From assembly GCF_047948215.1 (NCBI RefSeq), contig NC_134456.1, forward strand, positions 68,536,029 to 68,600,028: a DNA stretch of 64,000 nucleotides, written 5' to 3'. Numbering within the stretch: the stretch's first letter is position 1; each line of letters starts with the position of its first letter. This stretch comes from Lycorma delicatula (Eukaryota; Arthropoda; Insecta; Hemiptera; Fulgoridae). Positions 1 to 10,380 of the stretch are shown here, in pieces. A model generated the notes under the pieces. That model saw nothing but the letters and a program-made list of their open reading frames with translations. It ran no database searches and had not been told where the DNA came from. The translations under genes and the position numbers were made by a program.

Positions 1-2640
1 ATCCATTTTAAAATTAACTATTATCATTATTTTATATGTTATCTTTGTTATGATACTTTTGCCAACTAAGTTGTATCGGTTACTCATATTCATAAATAGA
101 AAAGTTATTGCTAAAAGTTTCCTATTAACTTTCTCGTATCGTACTCTAAAAAATGAAGCATTTCAACCTCTGAACCATCCTCTTTTGTGCATTAGACGTT
201 TTGATTAAGTTAGGTTTTGTTAATGTTAAGATCGCTGTTTCCATTTAGTTTAGATCTCCATTATTAGTCTACATATTTGTTTAATAATTTAATTAATCTA
301 GAAAGTTTTTTCTCCAAATATCCCCTTTAAAAATTAATTTACTTAACGACTAATATCTTTAATAATTATAAAAATTTATTCACAGAATTGTAATTATTAT
401 GAATGAGTGAGGAACTCAAATAAAATACGAGGTCTGTCAGTATTAGTTAAATTTTAACCTTATTGGTTCCCGTTTTTATTCTTCTAAGTTAAACGTAGCG
501 TTCTAATTAATAATCTTGCTTATTTAATTCATTTAAGATATAACAATGATAATGGAGAAATTATTTCACTTCTAACTACTAGTTATGATTAAATAAAAGT
601 GTGCCGTGTATAATATAAAACTTGGTATAAAAAAGTTTGAACTTGTAATCACCGATTACAGTTAGTGAAAAGTAATCATCAGAGTTCTGATTAAGAATCG
701 TAAATGTAATCTCTATATTATTCTAATCCTAAATTGAGTATTTTTATGTACTTTTAATTTATGAGTTCAATATTTTATTCTTGAAATTATTTTTATTTTA
801 TATTATATTAAAAGTCAAATTATGTAATAATTTCTTTATTCTTCTGTGAATACTTAATTGAACTCCGTAAGTACATGTAAATTTAGTAATATATTCTTTG
901 TAATAATACATGACAACATAATTCATGTTACAGCTGAATCACTAGAGATGGTAATAGTTACACTTAGTAAATAATATTTTTCTTAATTATATAAAATACA
1001 ATCAATTAATTTGCTTTCAATTGCTTAAAACAATCAGGAATTAATTAAATTGTGAGGTTTCTTCTTTGCATTTTTATTAAACTAGAATCTGGCTTGTTAT
1101 TCAATTCTTAATACAGTGATGTGTACAAAATTGCCTATGTTGCTCCTGTTGGCTTACACGTATTACGTTAAATTGTTTTAGAAGCAAGAATAACCTTTTC
1201 CTTTATTTAAAAAAATTTCGAATATTAATTTTTTTTTTTTTATATATAATGAATCGCTATAATGATGTATTTTTTTTATTTTACTCGTTTTTAATTAATA
1301 TATATTTTTTATTTATTTATATTTTTATCAATATTTATCAAGTTAAGTAAGTTACCGCTCCCTAAATTGTGATTTGATTTCATAACAGAAAAAAATAATA
1401 GAAAAACAGAGGAAATTACAATTACTTTGAAAAGCGAACGCGACTTTTGCTTCAAAATAGCAGATGAAATTTCCATTGCCTCGGGTTATTCCAGTAGTCT
1501 TCATTTCCATCCCGAATCAACCCTCGTTACACCCAATTTTCCCACTACAAAACAGAGGTTACAAGAATCGGTTTTATTATTAAACTGTTATTAAATAGTA
1601 TATAATCTAAAAACTTTTACTATTTCCGTCCTTATATAGGTATACTTTTTTAAATTATTTAAAAATCTTAGTTATATATTTTTCAATATGTCTTATCATT
1701 ACAAAAATTACTGAGTTACAAAATTTATTGTAAATCATAATTTTGAAAAATTTTTCTTCTTAATTTTTTATTCAAGTGCCAAAAATGTTTGTAAATACAA
1801 ATTTAGAAATAAGAGATTAAATAAACAATGAAAATGTAACGGTAATAAACATTAAAATATATTTTTTATCTTCCTTTACTGTAAGTTTCCTACAAACTAA
1901 TTTGGTTAGATAAATTCCCTTAAATTTTGAATAGTTATCACTTTCAATTCTAGCCTGAACTTTGAATTTTATTTCTCCATTAATGAATATTTGTTGCACC
2001 ATTCAATTTTAATAAATTTTAACAAATTAACAATGCCTCGCGTTTCTGGGCATTTAAAAATGTCAGCTTTAAAAACGATAAATGTCATCAGGGAGAAGTT
2101 ATATCACCCTCAGTATGTCACCCAATCAAGATAATTTTTGTTTATTTATTACTATACCTTTTTCAATAAGTATAAATAAATATAAACATATATTAAAGTA
2201 ATAAAATTTGGCAATAGACGTATAATTCTCCGGAATTATACACCTACCTATTTGTACTGAATATGTATGTTTACCTATTTGTACTGAATGTGAGCCCTTG
2301 AAAATAAAAATTCCTGTTTTAAATTTCGTTTGTTAATACAAAAGCACAAGCTTAAAATTGCTTCAGAGAAATTTTTTTCTAAATCAGTTTGGCTTGTTAA
2401 ATTTTTTTTTTTATTATAACGTCACAGTAACTTTACAATCTGTTCAGTAAGATAATTCAACAATAAGTAAAGATCTACTTGAACCAACATTAAGTAGCCA
2501 CAGACCCAGTGGTTTGTGACTTAATAATAATAGTTTATGACTTGATGGTTATGACTTAATAACGAAACAAAAGATCCAAATCTAGTTTTTCATCAGACAA
2601 CCCGTTAGCATTCTAGATTACTAGTCTGAAAGTTGTTCAT
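1..2640. other. AT-rich DNA without a recognisable gene
   Basis: Long A/T runs and stop codons in all frames; no domain or repeat family was recognised. The only local structure seen is a 27-bp period duplication at 2246-2289, in which ACCTATTTGTACTGAAT occurs twice. Intergenic or intronic DNA is the simplest reading. Confidence 0.6.
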
Positions 2641-2725
2641 TTTTTCTCAAGATGACTCAGGAAAAGTCCGAACATCCTGTCCATCATATTTTTTTTTAGA
2701 GGCTCAAAGCTTTGAAACATATGGT

Positions 2726-3420
2726 CTACAACATGAAAGAGCCCATGATGAAATTCCGGTTATCAATAGCTTGCTGACCATAGAAACCACTCATCCTTAC
2801 TAGTTCAGCGCAGGTAGTATCAGAAGTATTCAGCCTATTTTTATACTCACTATTATTGTTATCAGAGGGTCCACACATTGTAACTTTCTCAGCGTAGGTA
2901 GGACCAGAAATATCCAGCCTATAAACAAAGTCAGTATTATTGTTATCATTAATATTATTACTATTACAAACATAAGAATCATTGATACTCGAGCCAGTTA
3001 CCCGCACATCTCACAGTGTTATTGACAGTAGCATTAATATTATTGTCATTAGAATTGCTAGCCGTGGTAACTCTGGAAGATAGGGTGGGTTTGGATGGAT
3101 AGACCTTAGTTTTGTATTGTTGATAAATTTTACACCCTTTGTAACTCGCTGGGTCTTTTTTGCCGCAGTTAACGCAGGAAGCTGGGACCTGTAGTCCCTT
3201 AGAATAGTTTTATAGTCGCATGATGTGTTCCACATTTTACACAACGGTGTGGGTGATTGCATTGATTTTAGGATATCCAAAGCGTTGGCAACGTTTGCAT
3301 TGGACCTCTTCCTCTACTGAAGTGAGGAAACCGTTATCTTAGAAAGTTGGTTAAACTGCTGTCACTCCCTTCAGATCACAGAAAAAATACCTCGGAGAAA
3401 AATTGGACAGAAATTGAGAA
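2726..3420 (-). pseudogene. Broken gag (ORF1) of a Jockey-like non-LTR retrotransposon
   Basis: Read on the minus strand, this is the nucleic-acid-binding gag-like protein of a Jockey-type LINE, which would package element RNA. From right to left it shows a piece resembling the pre-knuckle domain (FFCDLKGVTAV, about 3383-3351). A first zinc knuckle follows (CKRCQRFGYPK, about 3305-3273), with the usual histidine replaced by tyrosine. A second knuckle lies at about 3175-3131 (CVNCGKKDPASYKGC). The last part is a Ser/Asn-rich tail (3007-2726). Several stops and frameshifts separate these pieces, so it cannot be made as one protein. The tail holds two degenerate 28-residue repeats (84-bp period), each starting DNNN and containing an AE-V-M-G pattern. 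No ORF2 is present nearby, so the copy is a fragment. The family order is known for Jockey gags; the clade call is inference from motif order. Confidence 0.7.
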
Positions 3421-3605
3421 CTTGTTAAAAAGAAAATAAAATAATTTTGTCATTCCCAGGATAACAATATCTGAGATCTGCATGATTAGCAATTTGACAA
3501 AACATTAAAGGAATCTTTATACTCCCACAGCTTCTCTTTTGATTATTAAAATCCGTTTTTGTATAATAACACATTAAATAGCCGCTACGTCTACTAGCTC
3601 TCTTT

Positions 3606-3880
3606 TTCTGTTTGGTCTCCGGTACCAACATAAGATATTACTTCAGAGGATGAATGAGGATGATGTGTACGATAGTAAATGAAGTGTGTCTTCTACAGTC
3701 CTAGGTCGACCGTTCCTGAGATGTGTAGTTAATGGAAACCCAATAACCAAAGAACACCGGTATCTACGATTTAGTATTCAAATCCGTATTAAAGTAACTG
3801 CCTTTACTAGGATTTGAACCTTACAATTCCCGACTTCGAAATCAGCTGATTTGCGTTGACGATCTATAAGTATATATTAT
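3606..3880 (-). mobile_element. tRNA-derived SINE, family B
   Basis: On the minus strand the right end carries a tRNA-like head with a B-box-type sequence (GGTTCAAATCCTAGTA, about 3811-3796) preceded by AATCAGCTGATTTCGAAGTC. A body of about 160 bp follows. The tail near 3650-3610 reads CATCCTCTGAAGTAATATC and ends with CCGGAGACC before an A-rich stretch. That tail matches the 3' end of the other SINE family in this window (27430-27460, 33371-33420, 46310-46360), although the heads differ. No clear target-site duplication was found. Confidence 0.6.
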
Positions 3881-5716
3881 ATGCCTAGCTATAAGACCAT
3901 TCTGTTACTTATTTTGTGTTATTTATTACTTCCATGATCTTCTTTGTTGATTTCTGCTTTCCTATAATTTTATGATCATAACGTAGTTATTAAATCTGTA
4001 CACATCCAGTTATCAACTAAACATAATCTCTGTTATATCTTTCTCTCTGATTCGTTGTTTTTCTCATTGTACAACCTCTGTTTTTCACCTACTGGCTTGA
4101 ATATCTTTAGATAATTGCTCCCCAATTCGATTACTTCTCATTAAGATTTATCTTCGTGTAAGCGTTACCCCAATTTCTTCTTTCTCAAAAACTCATAAAA
4201 CTCGAGTTTTATCCGAAAACTCCAACTCTAAGTTCGAGATTTAAGAGAAGAAAATTGGTGATGAACGATAAGTTCATCATAAAAAATCAGCCTATTTTTT
4301 TTCAATTTTCTGCTAACAAAACAATGTGTCAAAGTGACTTTATTCAACAGTTATACTACAAACAAGCCACTACTCACACTTTTCTTGTTTTTTTATGTTC
4401 CAGGTTGCTATCAATCTCTCTATTGAGTACAAGTACCTGTCAAAATATTTTTCTAATTGTATTTCTAAATTAACCTATGTAACACAGTTAATTTAATAGT
4501 ACTCTTTTTTTAAGACTACGTAAAAATTCAAATATTTTAAAATGTGAAATAACATTTTTTATATTAAAATGTACTCGTGTATGTATCTTTTCTTAATTTT
4601 TAGATTTCGTTTTTAAAAAAGAAGTAAATTTCTATTTTTTTAAATTTTATCCTTCTTTTTAATTAAAATTTAATCGACGAAGGAGTTATTATTTATTTTT
4701 AACTCTGTAAATCAGATAAATAATTAAGTACGTAAAATTATTAATGAATAGTAATTATTATCAGCATGTTAGTAATTTTATTACTATATTTGATTATTAA
4801 TATTGAAAAACTCTAAATTAAAAATTTTTCCATATAATTGTATATAATTTTTACTAAATGATAACATACAGGCGTCATTAAACTACACAAAGCAGAGTTG
4901 TTTTCTTTGATAAGTGTTTGTAAAAAGTTTAGATTATTTCTACTTCAGTAAATTCATCATAGATATACAAAAGAGCTGCGTGATGATAAAAGTACGACTT
5001 TATATATACAGTAGTTAACATAAAAGGAATAACAATTGTGTTTTGAATTACAGAGAAATGTATAAAAACACAAAACCTTTTTAATTGATTCCTGGTGAAT
5101 TTATTATATTATTTTAATATGGTAACCTATATTTTTTTTTTTGTTCTTTTTATCATACTTTAATGCTCTATATATAATATATATATATAATTATTTTGTG
5201 TAACTGCGTACATGTATTAATAAATGTGCATCAGTTGGTACTCAGCTCTACTTATCGGTCCAATAATTTCATTTAAACTGGTGCAGCGATTGTTTAGTTG
5301 TTTCAAGTGGGGTAACTTACGTAGAAAGAAATACGAATACAAAATTTTAGATATTTCTGTACCAAAGACCGCTCATATTTTAAAGGTTACTCGTCACATC
5401 CTGTTGTCATCGAATTAACTGAAAGTTATAACTTTTGCCTTTAGTTATGAAAAAAACTAGTTATCATTATTAATGTTGCCAAGAAGAAAAATTAATGATG
5501 GTATTCAATAAAGAAAAATTAATTCATTACTCTTCTTTTTAAATTTCTTAGTCTAAAAACGATTCCGTTAAGAGAAATATGGACTCAGTATGATGTTTAA
5601 AATTCTCGCATGAATTTTTTTACATCAATACTCATGAAATGAGACTACCAAGATTTAATTATCAAAACTCCTTAAAGGTTAAATATATTTTTTTAATTAT
5701 CATGGTAAAGGGTTAA
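3881..5716. other. AT-rich DNA without a recognisable gene
   Basis: Short open stretches such as 4255-4473 and 5224-5418 have no recognisable domain, are rich in Phe/Leu/Ser as expected from AT-rich DNA, and lack supporting signals. A short TA repeat lies near 5168-5190. Nothing else was recognised. Confidence 0.5.
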
Positions 5717-5812
5717 GGCAGTTTAAATAATGTTATTTAAACTGCCTAAACTAAATGAACATTTAGTTTAGGCATTTAGTTTATGAACATTCAAATGTTC
5801 ATAAACTAAATG
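5717..5812. repeat. Three consecutive perfect palindromes
   Basis: Three inverted repeats follow each other almost without gaps. They are 5717-5730 with 5733-5746 (14-bp arms, 2-nt spacer), 5745-5757 with 5760-5772 (13-bp arms, 2-nt spacer), and 5773-5791 with 5794-5812 (19-bp arms, 2-nt spacer). All arms match perfectly. The second and third share CATTTAGTTTA, so one may derive from the other. Each would fold into a hairpin with almost no loop. Confidence 0.9.
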
Positions 5813-7560
5813 TTCAGTTTCTGAGCGATTTCTACTGAATACATTTTCATGTTATTTGATACTAATTAAAAATAAAACCAATTAAATTTGATATTATTTA
5901 ATGAAATTACAATAATGGTCACACAACGTTTTTAAACCGAAAGAATTCATTCTTACTAATTCATATGCATAGTAATAAATGCAAAATGAAAAATTCATAA
6001 TTAAAATGATTAATTCGATTTGTATCCAAATTTTAAAATTTCAGTTATCTTTCAGCAGTACTAAAACGTGTTTACGAAGTTAAAAAAGGAAGCATTCAAT
6101 GAAGAGCATAAGTTTCATACTGCATTTAGTTATTTACTTTTAAAATAAACATATTATCTTTCCGTTTTCTATTGTAAAACGGGGTAATTAAATAATTCAG
6201 TAAGAACTTGGTAAAATTTGTTTACAAGGTTACGTGAATGAAATTTTATGACGTTATTATTAGTATACAACACAAAATTAATGATGAGAAAACAAGGTTA
6301 AATTATCCGTAATTAGAAATATTAATACAATTAGCCTACAACAATAACCTTCGTTTGTGGCCATATATTCAAGCATTCACGATTAATTAATTTAATAATT
6401 GAAGGTAAATACTGCAGCAGGGAACAAAAATTCTTATATACAAAGGAAGGAAGTTATCGAGGTTGGATGCAGTAAACAATTTGAAATTAAATTAAACGGA
6501 ATGGGGAATTACTTCAAAATAGATAATAAGACTAAATCTGTCGGTTTTGTACTGTTATAAAAAGAAAAGCTCAACGTCTTGGGAATTTAAAATTTGACGA
6601 ATAATTTAAAAAAAATTAGTGTAGCAATAAAAAATCCAGAAGCTCAGTAAAGTAACTTGAAATTAAGGAGTTATTTAGTACAAATTTCTTAAAATCTAAT
6701 TTATTTTTAAATGATACAAATTTCCCTTACGAGTAATTTTTATATATACTTCTAAAAAAAGTATTTGGAAAACGGAGAGATATTTCATCTAGGTGGTATA
6801 GTGTGTAGTACTCAATATACTGACTTCCCATTCAACTATGCCAGAGTTCAAATCCGTGCTTGATATGCGGAATTTTTTTCATCATCTCATGCCCTTACAA
6901 TATACCTCTATTGTAAGTTATGATTGAATAAATACAACTGTCATATCACATGAATATATAACTCCAGTGAATTTGTAGTCAAGATGACTTAGTAACATAT
7001 ATTTTATCGATTGGTAACAAGAATAAATACAATAATATAAACTGAAGAATATGTGTATTTGAGATTGAGAAACGAGTACATAAATACTTTAATAATGCGA
7101 GTCATAATTTAAGTGTTAACTCTGCTACTCATTCAAGATTTAAAAACCTTGTAACATTTATTATTTATAGCAAAAAATTTTGAGAAAGTAAAATTATTAA
7201 TATATTATTAAAGTAAATTGACTGTGTGACATCTTTCAAAAATCTTCTTTCCACTACATCATCTCAAAAAGGATGTGAAAATTATTTTCTTTGTTTTTAA
7301 TTTGAACAAGGATTCCTTTTGAATTATAAATCGCCTTTTTGAATTTGAACGTACATTTTTTTTAACTGTTTGGAAAACATAACGAATAAATGCAAGATAA
7401 TAAGAAAAAAATAATTTTGTTTCTAGTTTAAAATAAATATATAAAATTATATATAATCGTTAGATTATTAAATCATTTTTGCTTAGTTTTTAAAAATTTA
7501 ATTATTTTTTATAATTTGTTTTTGACTGATATCACTACGTAAGCTTAAAGCTTGTGCGTG
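5813..7560. other. AT-rich DNA, no gene apart from a tRNA-like relic
   Basis: Apart from the tRNA-like sequence at 6788-6870, this stretch is AT-rich with stops in all frames and no repeat family I recognise. Confidence 0.5.
6788..6870 (+). mobile_element. tRNA-like sequence, probably a degraded SINE head or tRNA pseudogene
   Basis: GGTGGTATAGTGTGTAGTA resembles a tRNA A-box region. About 40 bases later AGAGTTCAAATCCGTGC resembles a B box with T-arm. The acceptor stem halves do not pair and there is no CCA or obvious terminator, so a working tRNA is unlikely. The sequence after the head lacks the shared tail of the other SINEs in this window. Confidence 0.45.
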
Positions 7561-7673
7561 GGATATGGAAATGCATTTTGTAGCGGATGAAAAATGGCAT
7601 TCTTGACCGGGATTCGAACCCGGAAACTCCGTATGAAAGGCCGAGACGCTACCACTCCGCCACGGAAATCGGC
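7561..7673 (-). mobile_element. tRNA-derived SINE, family A (head and partial body)
   Basis: Minus strand: a GCCGATTTCCGTGGCGGAG head with an A-box-like GTGGTAGCGTCTCGG and a B box GGGTTCGAATCCCGG, then GCCATTTTTCATCCGCTACA. This matches the copies at 27318, 33525, 38701 and 46464. The 3' tail (CTGAAG...CCGGAG) is missing, so this copy is truncated. It is tRNA-derived but has SINE body sequence attached, so it is not a cellular tRNA gene. Confidence 0.75.
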
Positions 7674-7936
7674 ATGTATATAGTTTAAATTATATACACA
7701 GTATAAAAAATAGTTACATTTATCACTACATCGCGGTAATCTATTTGATGATTACTAGGCCTCTTAAAACCGATCGGTTGTGTTATTTAACAGACTAGAT
7801 TATTTCTCTTAGCTTTAATCATTAAGCTACAAACTATTCTTCATACTTTCTCAGACGTACTTGTCTAAAAACGTTGTTGAAAATTACTTTTTTTATAACT
7901 ATCTTAATCAAGAGTCTCAAGAGATTGTACGTATGA

Positions 7937-8311
7937 GTCGGTTTAATAACACCTTTTTATTTCAGTTTAATTATTTTTTTCATTGTATCATATAAAATTT
8001 ATTTGTTGAACACAATTACATTCCTTGCTTTAACAGTAATTTTATATTTCCTTACATTTCATATAATTGTGAGCCTATGTATGTATGTATATAAGTGTGA
8101 TTTCAAAGTAAACAAAATACTTTGTCAGGAAATAGAGTATAATTTATTAGAAGAAATGGAAGACGTCATGTTAGATATGCAAGAGAGCTATAGTAATCCA
8201 CTTAGGCTTAACCGTTGTAGAAAGTGTAATATGTGTAGATGTGCGACTTCACCCGTTCTTGAAATTTCTTCTGTTTCATACAAAATGAAGAACAAGCCAG
8301 CCCCACTTTAA
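7937..8311 (+). CDS. Candidate terminal coding exon, single-pass membrane protein with Cys cluster (unrecognised)
   Basis: The reading frame is open from 7937 to a TAA at 8309-8311, long for such AT-rich DNA. It has no good ATG near its start. A strong splice-acceptor-like sequence, TTTTTATTTCAG, ends at 7965 and leaves the frame open downstream, so it could be a last exon of up to about 115 codons. The product would begin with a very hydrophobic stretch (LNTITFLALTVILYFLTF and on, about 26 residues). An acidic segment (EEMEDVMLDMQES) follows, then a Cys-rich motif RCRKCNMCRC and a short Ser/Pro tail. A polyadenylation-type AATAAA lies at 8639-8644. I do not recognise the family and see no upstream exon. 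It could equally be a chance open frame; transcript data would decide. Confidence 0.25.
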   Translation, partial: VGLITPFYFSLIIFFIVSYKIYLLNTITFLALTVILYFLTFHIIVSLCMYVYKCDFKVNKILCQEIEYNLLEEMEDVMLDMQESYSNPLRLNRCRKCNMCRCATSPVLEISSVSYKMKNKPAPL

Positions 8312-9719
8312 TCTTCTTGTGAATGCGTGATGTTTTGCTGCTTTTCTGTAGAAGCAGTAGTAGTATTAGTAGCAGCAACTGAAGTGCGTTGAAGAGAAAA
8401 AGACATACAAGAAGTAGAAATGATGTAGGGAAATAACATAGAAATATAAAATATTATATTAAAGCGTTTATAAAAGTAAAATTATTTTATATTTCTCGTA
8501 AGCTTTTCTTATTTTAATATTGTTTTCCAATTTTTAGGCTATGCAATTAGTAAAAATTTATCTTTCTATTCTTTAAGTATGACACTGTTTTGGGCCATAC
8601 TATTGAAACATGATATATCTGGTTCGTAATTTATTTGAAATAAAAGTTCATATTACATTTTTAATCATTTTATAATGTTATATTTCAAAGTATATGCTAA
8701 GGATAACCCATTAAATTTCGTTCAATTGGTTTCATGTCTGTACATAATTTTTCTTCAAGGAAAATTATGTACAGATATGAAACCAATTATGAAAGATATG
8801 AAAAAATTCGTACGAACAAAATGGAATTAATAAAAGATAACAGAACAAGGGGATGAATAAATTAAATATAAGTAGACTGATGTAAAGTGATGAAGCAGAC
8901 AAATTTTCTTCTTCTCAGTAAAATTATTAACCAGCGAGGAAGGAAACAAAATATCAAAAGCAGGTTACTGTTAGAAAAGGGATGTTTCCTACAACAAAAA
9001 CGTCTGTCAACATTCAAATATTGATCTATGACGTAGAAGTTAATTCTTAAATATATTTGTATCAATTTAACACTTTGTGGTAATTAAACAAGACAAAAAG
9101 AAAAGAAACAGAACAAGAATTTACGGTTTTTTAAAATGCTGTTATTGAAAATTAATAATTTTCTAATCAAAGACGTATGAGCCAATATAGAAATAATAAT
9201 TTTATAAATCCTACTGTTTTGATTGGCCGATCCAATTGTAATTTGGTAAAAGAGGGTAAACCTATAGAGAAAAATACGATTTAAATAAATAAAGCAGGCG
9301 AATAAGTTTTGTAAGCCACAGTAAACAGTTCAGTTTAGAAAGGAATTCGTAATAGTACCAAATCTGTCAGACGACTGAAAATACTCATAATAACAGCGAC
9401 ACAACATAAATCTAATGAATTAATTTCAATATAAACTAATCTGTAGGATATGATGGAACATTTCACCTTTTTGCAGTAAAAATGACAAAATTTTAAATTC
9501 TTCTTTATGAGATTTGTGATAAAAAGGTGATAAATAGTCAAACATTTATAAGAAAAATCTATTTTTTTATAAATCTCAAATATTATTTATTGTTATATGC
9601 TTTGTAGGAAACTCTAAATCAATTTTTTATTTTTATTTTTGTTTCCATTATTATAAAAGGTAATAGGTATGAGTTATTATACCTAACTATATATATTATT
9701 GTGAGAAGAAAGTTTAAGA
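8312..9719. other. AT-rich DNA without a recognisable gene
   Basis: Apart from the hairpin at 8724-8788 this is AT-rich DNA. The short open stretches on the minus strand (8862-9065, 9335-9541) show no domain or composition signal. If 7937-8311 is an exon, its 3' UTR would lie at the left end of this stretch. Confidence 0.5.
8724..8788. repeat. 28-bp inverted repeat (hairpin)
   Basis: Arm 8724-8751 (starts AATTGGTTTCATGTCTG) pairs with 8761-8788 with one mismatch; the spacer is 9 nt (8752-8760). There are no flanking features and no coding content. Confidence 0.9.
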
Positions 9720-9884
9720 GGCCTGCTTTAACCCTCGCAATCGGTGTTTTTGGCAATCGGAAAAAAAAACAAAGTTTTTAGACAGGTCTGCTGAGTTTTG
9801 TGTGAAACGGTGTTAGAGGAAGGCGCGGGTATCTTGCTTCCACGAATCAGTTAATTTGATAGTTGAGAGTTGTAAGTTATGGTA

Positions 9885-9920
9885 GGTGGTCGTGGTTAGA
9901 AAAAGCCAACCACGACCACC
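9885..9920. repeat. 13-bp perfect inverted repeat, GC-rich stem
   Basis: GGTGGTCGTGGTT (9885-9897) and its exact reverse complement (9908-9920) are separated by 10 nt. This is the most GC-rich of the short hairpins in the window. Confidence 0.95.
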
Positions 9921-10293
9921 GTGTTGTGTAATGAAGTTTGGACAGTCTAAAAGACGACCACCGATGAAGCGCATCAGGCTTGAAACGGCAAGGTTGTACG
10001 ACGACTGGGATCGTCACAAAATAGGAGGTATCTTCCCCTACGGGAGTCAGGATGTAGATATTTCTGCCTGCACTACGATGTGTAAGGCCAACCTTCAACA
10101 CGCATATCTAAACCAAGCGGAAAATTAACAGGTACCATTATCCTAAAGAGTGGTCTGATAGACGTCTAGCAAAAATCAACAGACAGTCACCAATAGGAAA
10201 CGATGAAAGATAAAAAAGTAATGGATTAAAGGAAGGGATAAGGGTCAGAGGTATCATTCAAGGAAAGAAAACTAAAGGAGTACCTCAGGCTCC

Positions 10294-10318
10294 TAGATGT
10301 CCAGGGAGTGGACATCTA
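10294..10318. repeat. 10-bp perfect inverted repeat, 5-nt loop
   Basis: TAGATGTCCA (10294-10303), loop GGGAG, then TGGACATCTA (10309-10318). Confidence 0.9.
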
Positions 10319-10380
10319 TCCCATCGACAATTGCTAGAGAGATCAAATTTCTTTAACCGTGATGGGATAACTCATTACTT

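Larger units (their letters stand above)
9720..10380. other. Less AT-rich island of unknown nature
   Basis: Base composition is clearly less AT-rich than the flanks. An open stretch on the plus strand (9886-10128) encodes a basic peptide (KSQPRPP..., KRRPPMKRIRLETARLYDDW). An overlapping open stretch runs on the minus strand (10101-9877). Part of that overlap comes from the palindrome at 9885-9920. After 10128 the sequence is purine-rich with stops. I recognise no domain. It may be a decayed retrotransposon 5' region or a piece of an old gene. Confidence 0.4.

Noticed and set aside
10260..10345. PRCPGSGHLSHR reading resembling part of a C2HC zinc finger
   Set aside because: Only half of the motif is visible, the second Cys/His set is missing, and the sequence is better explained by the local hairpin at 10294-10318.
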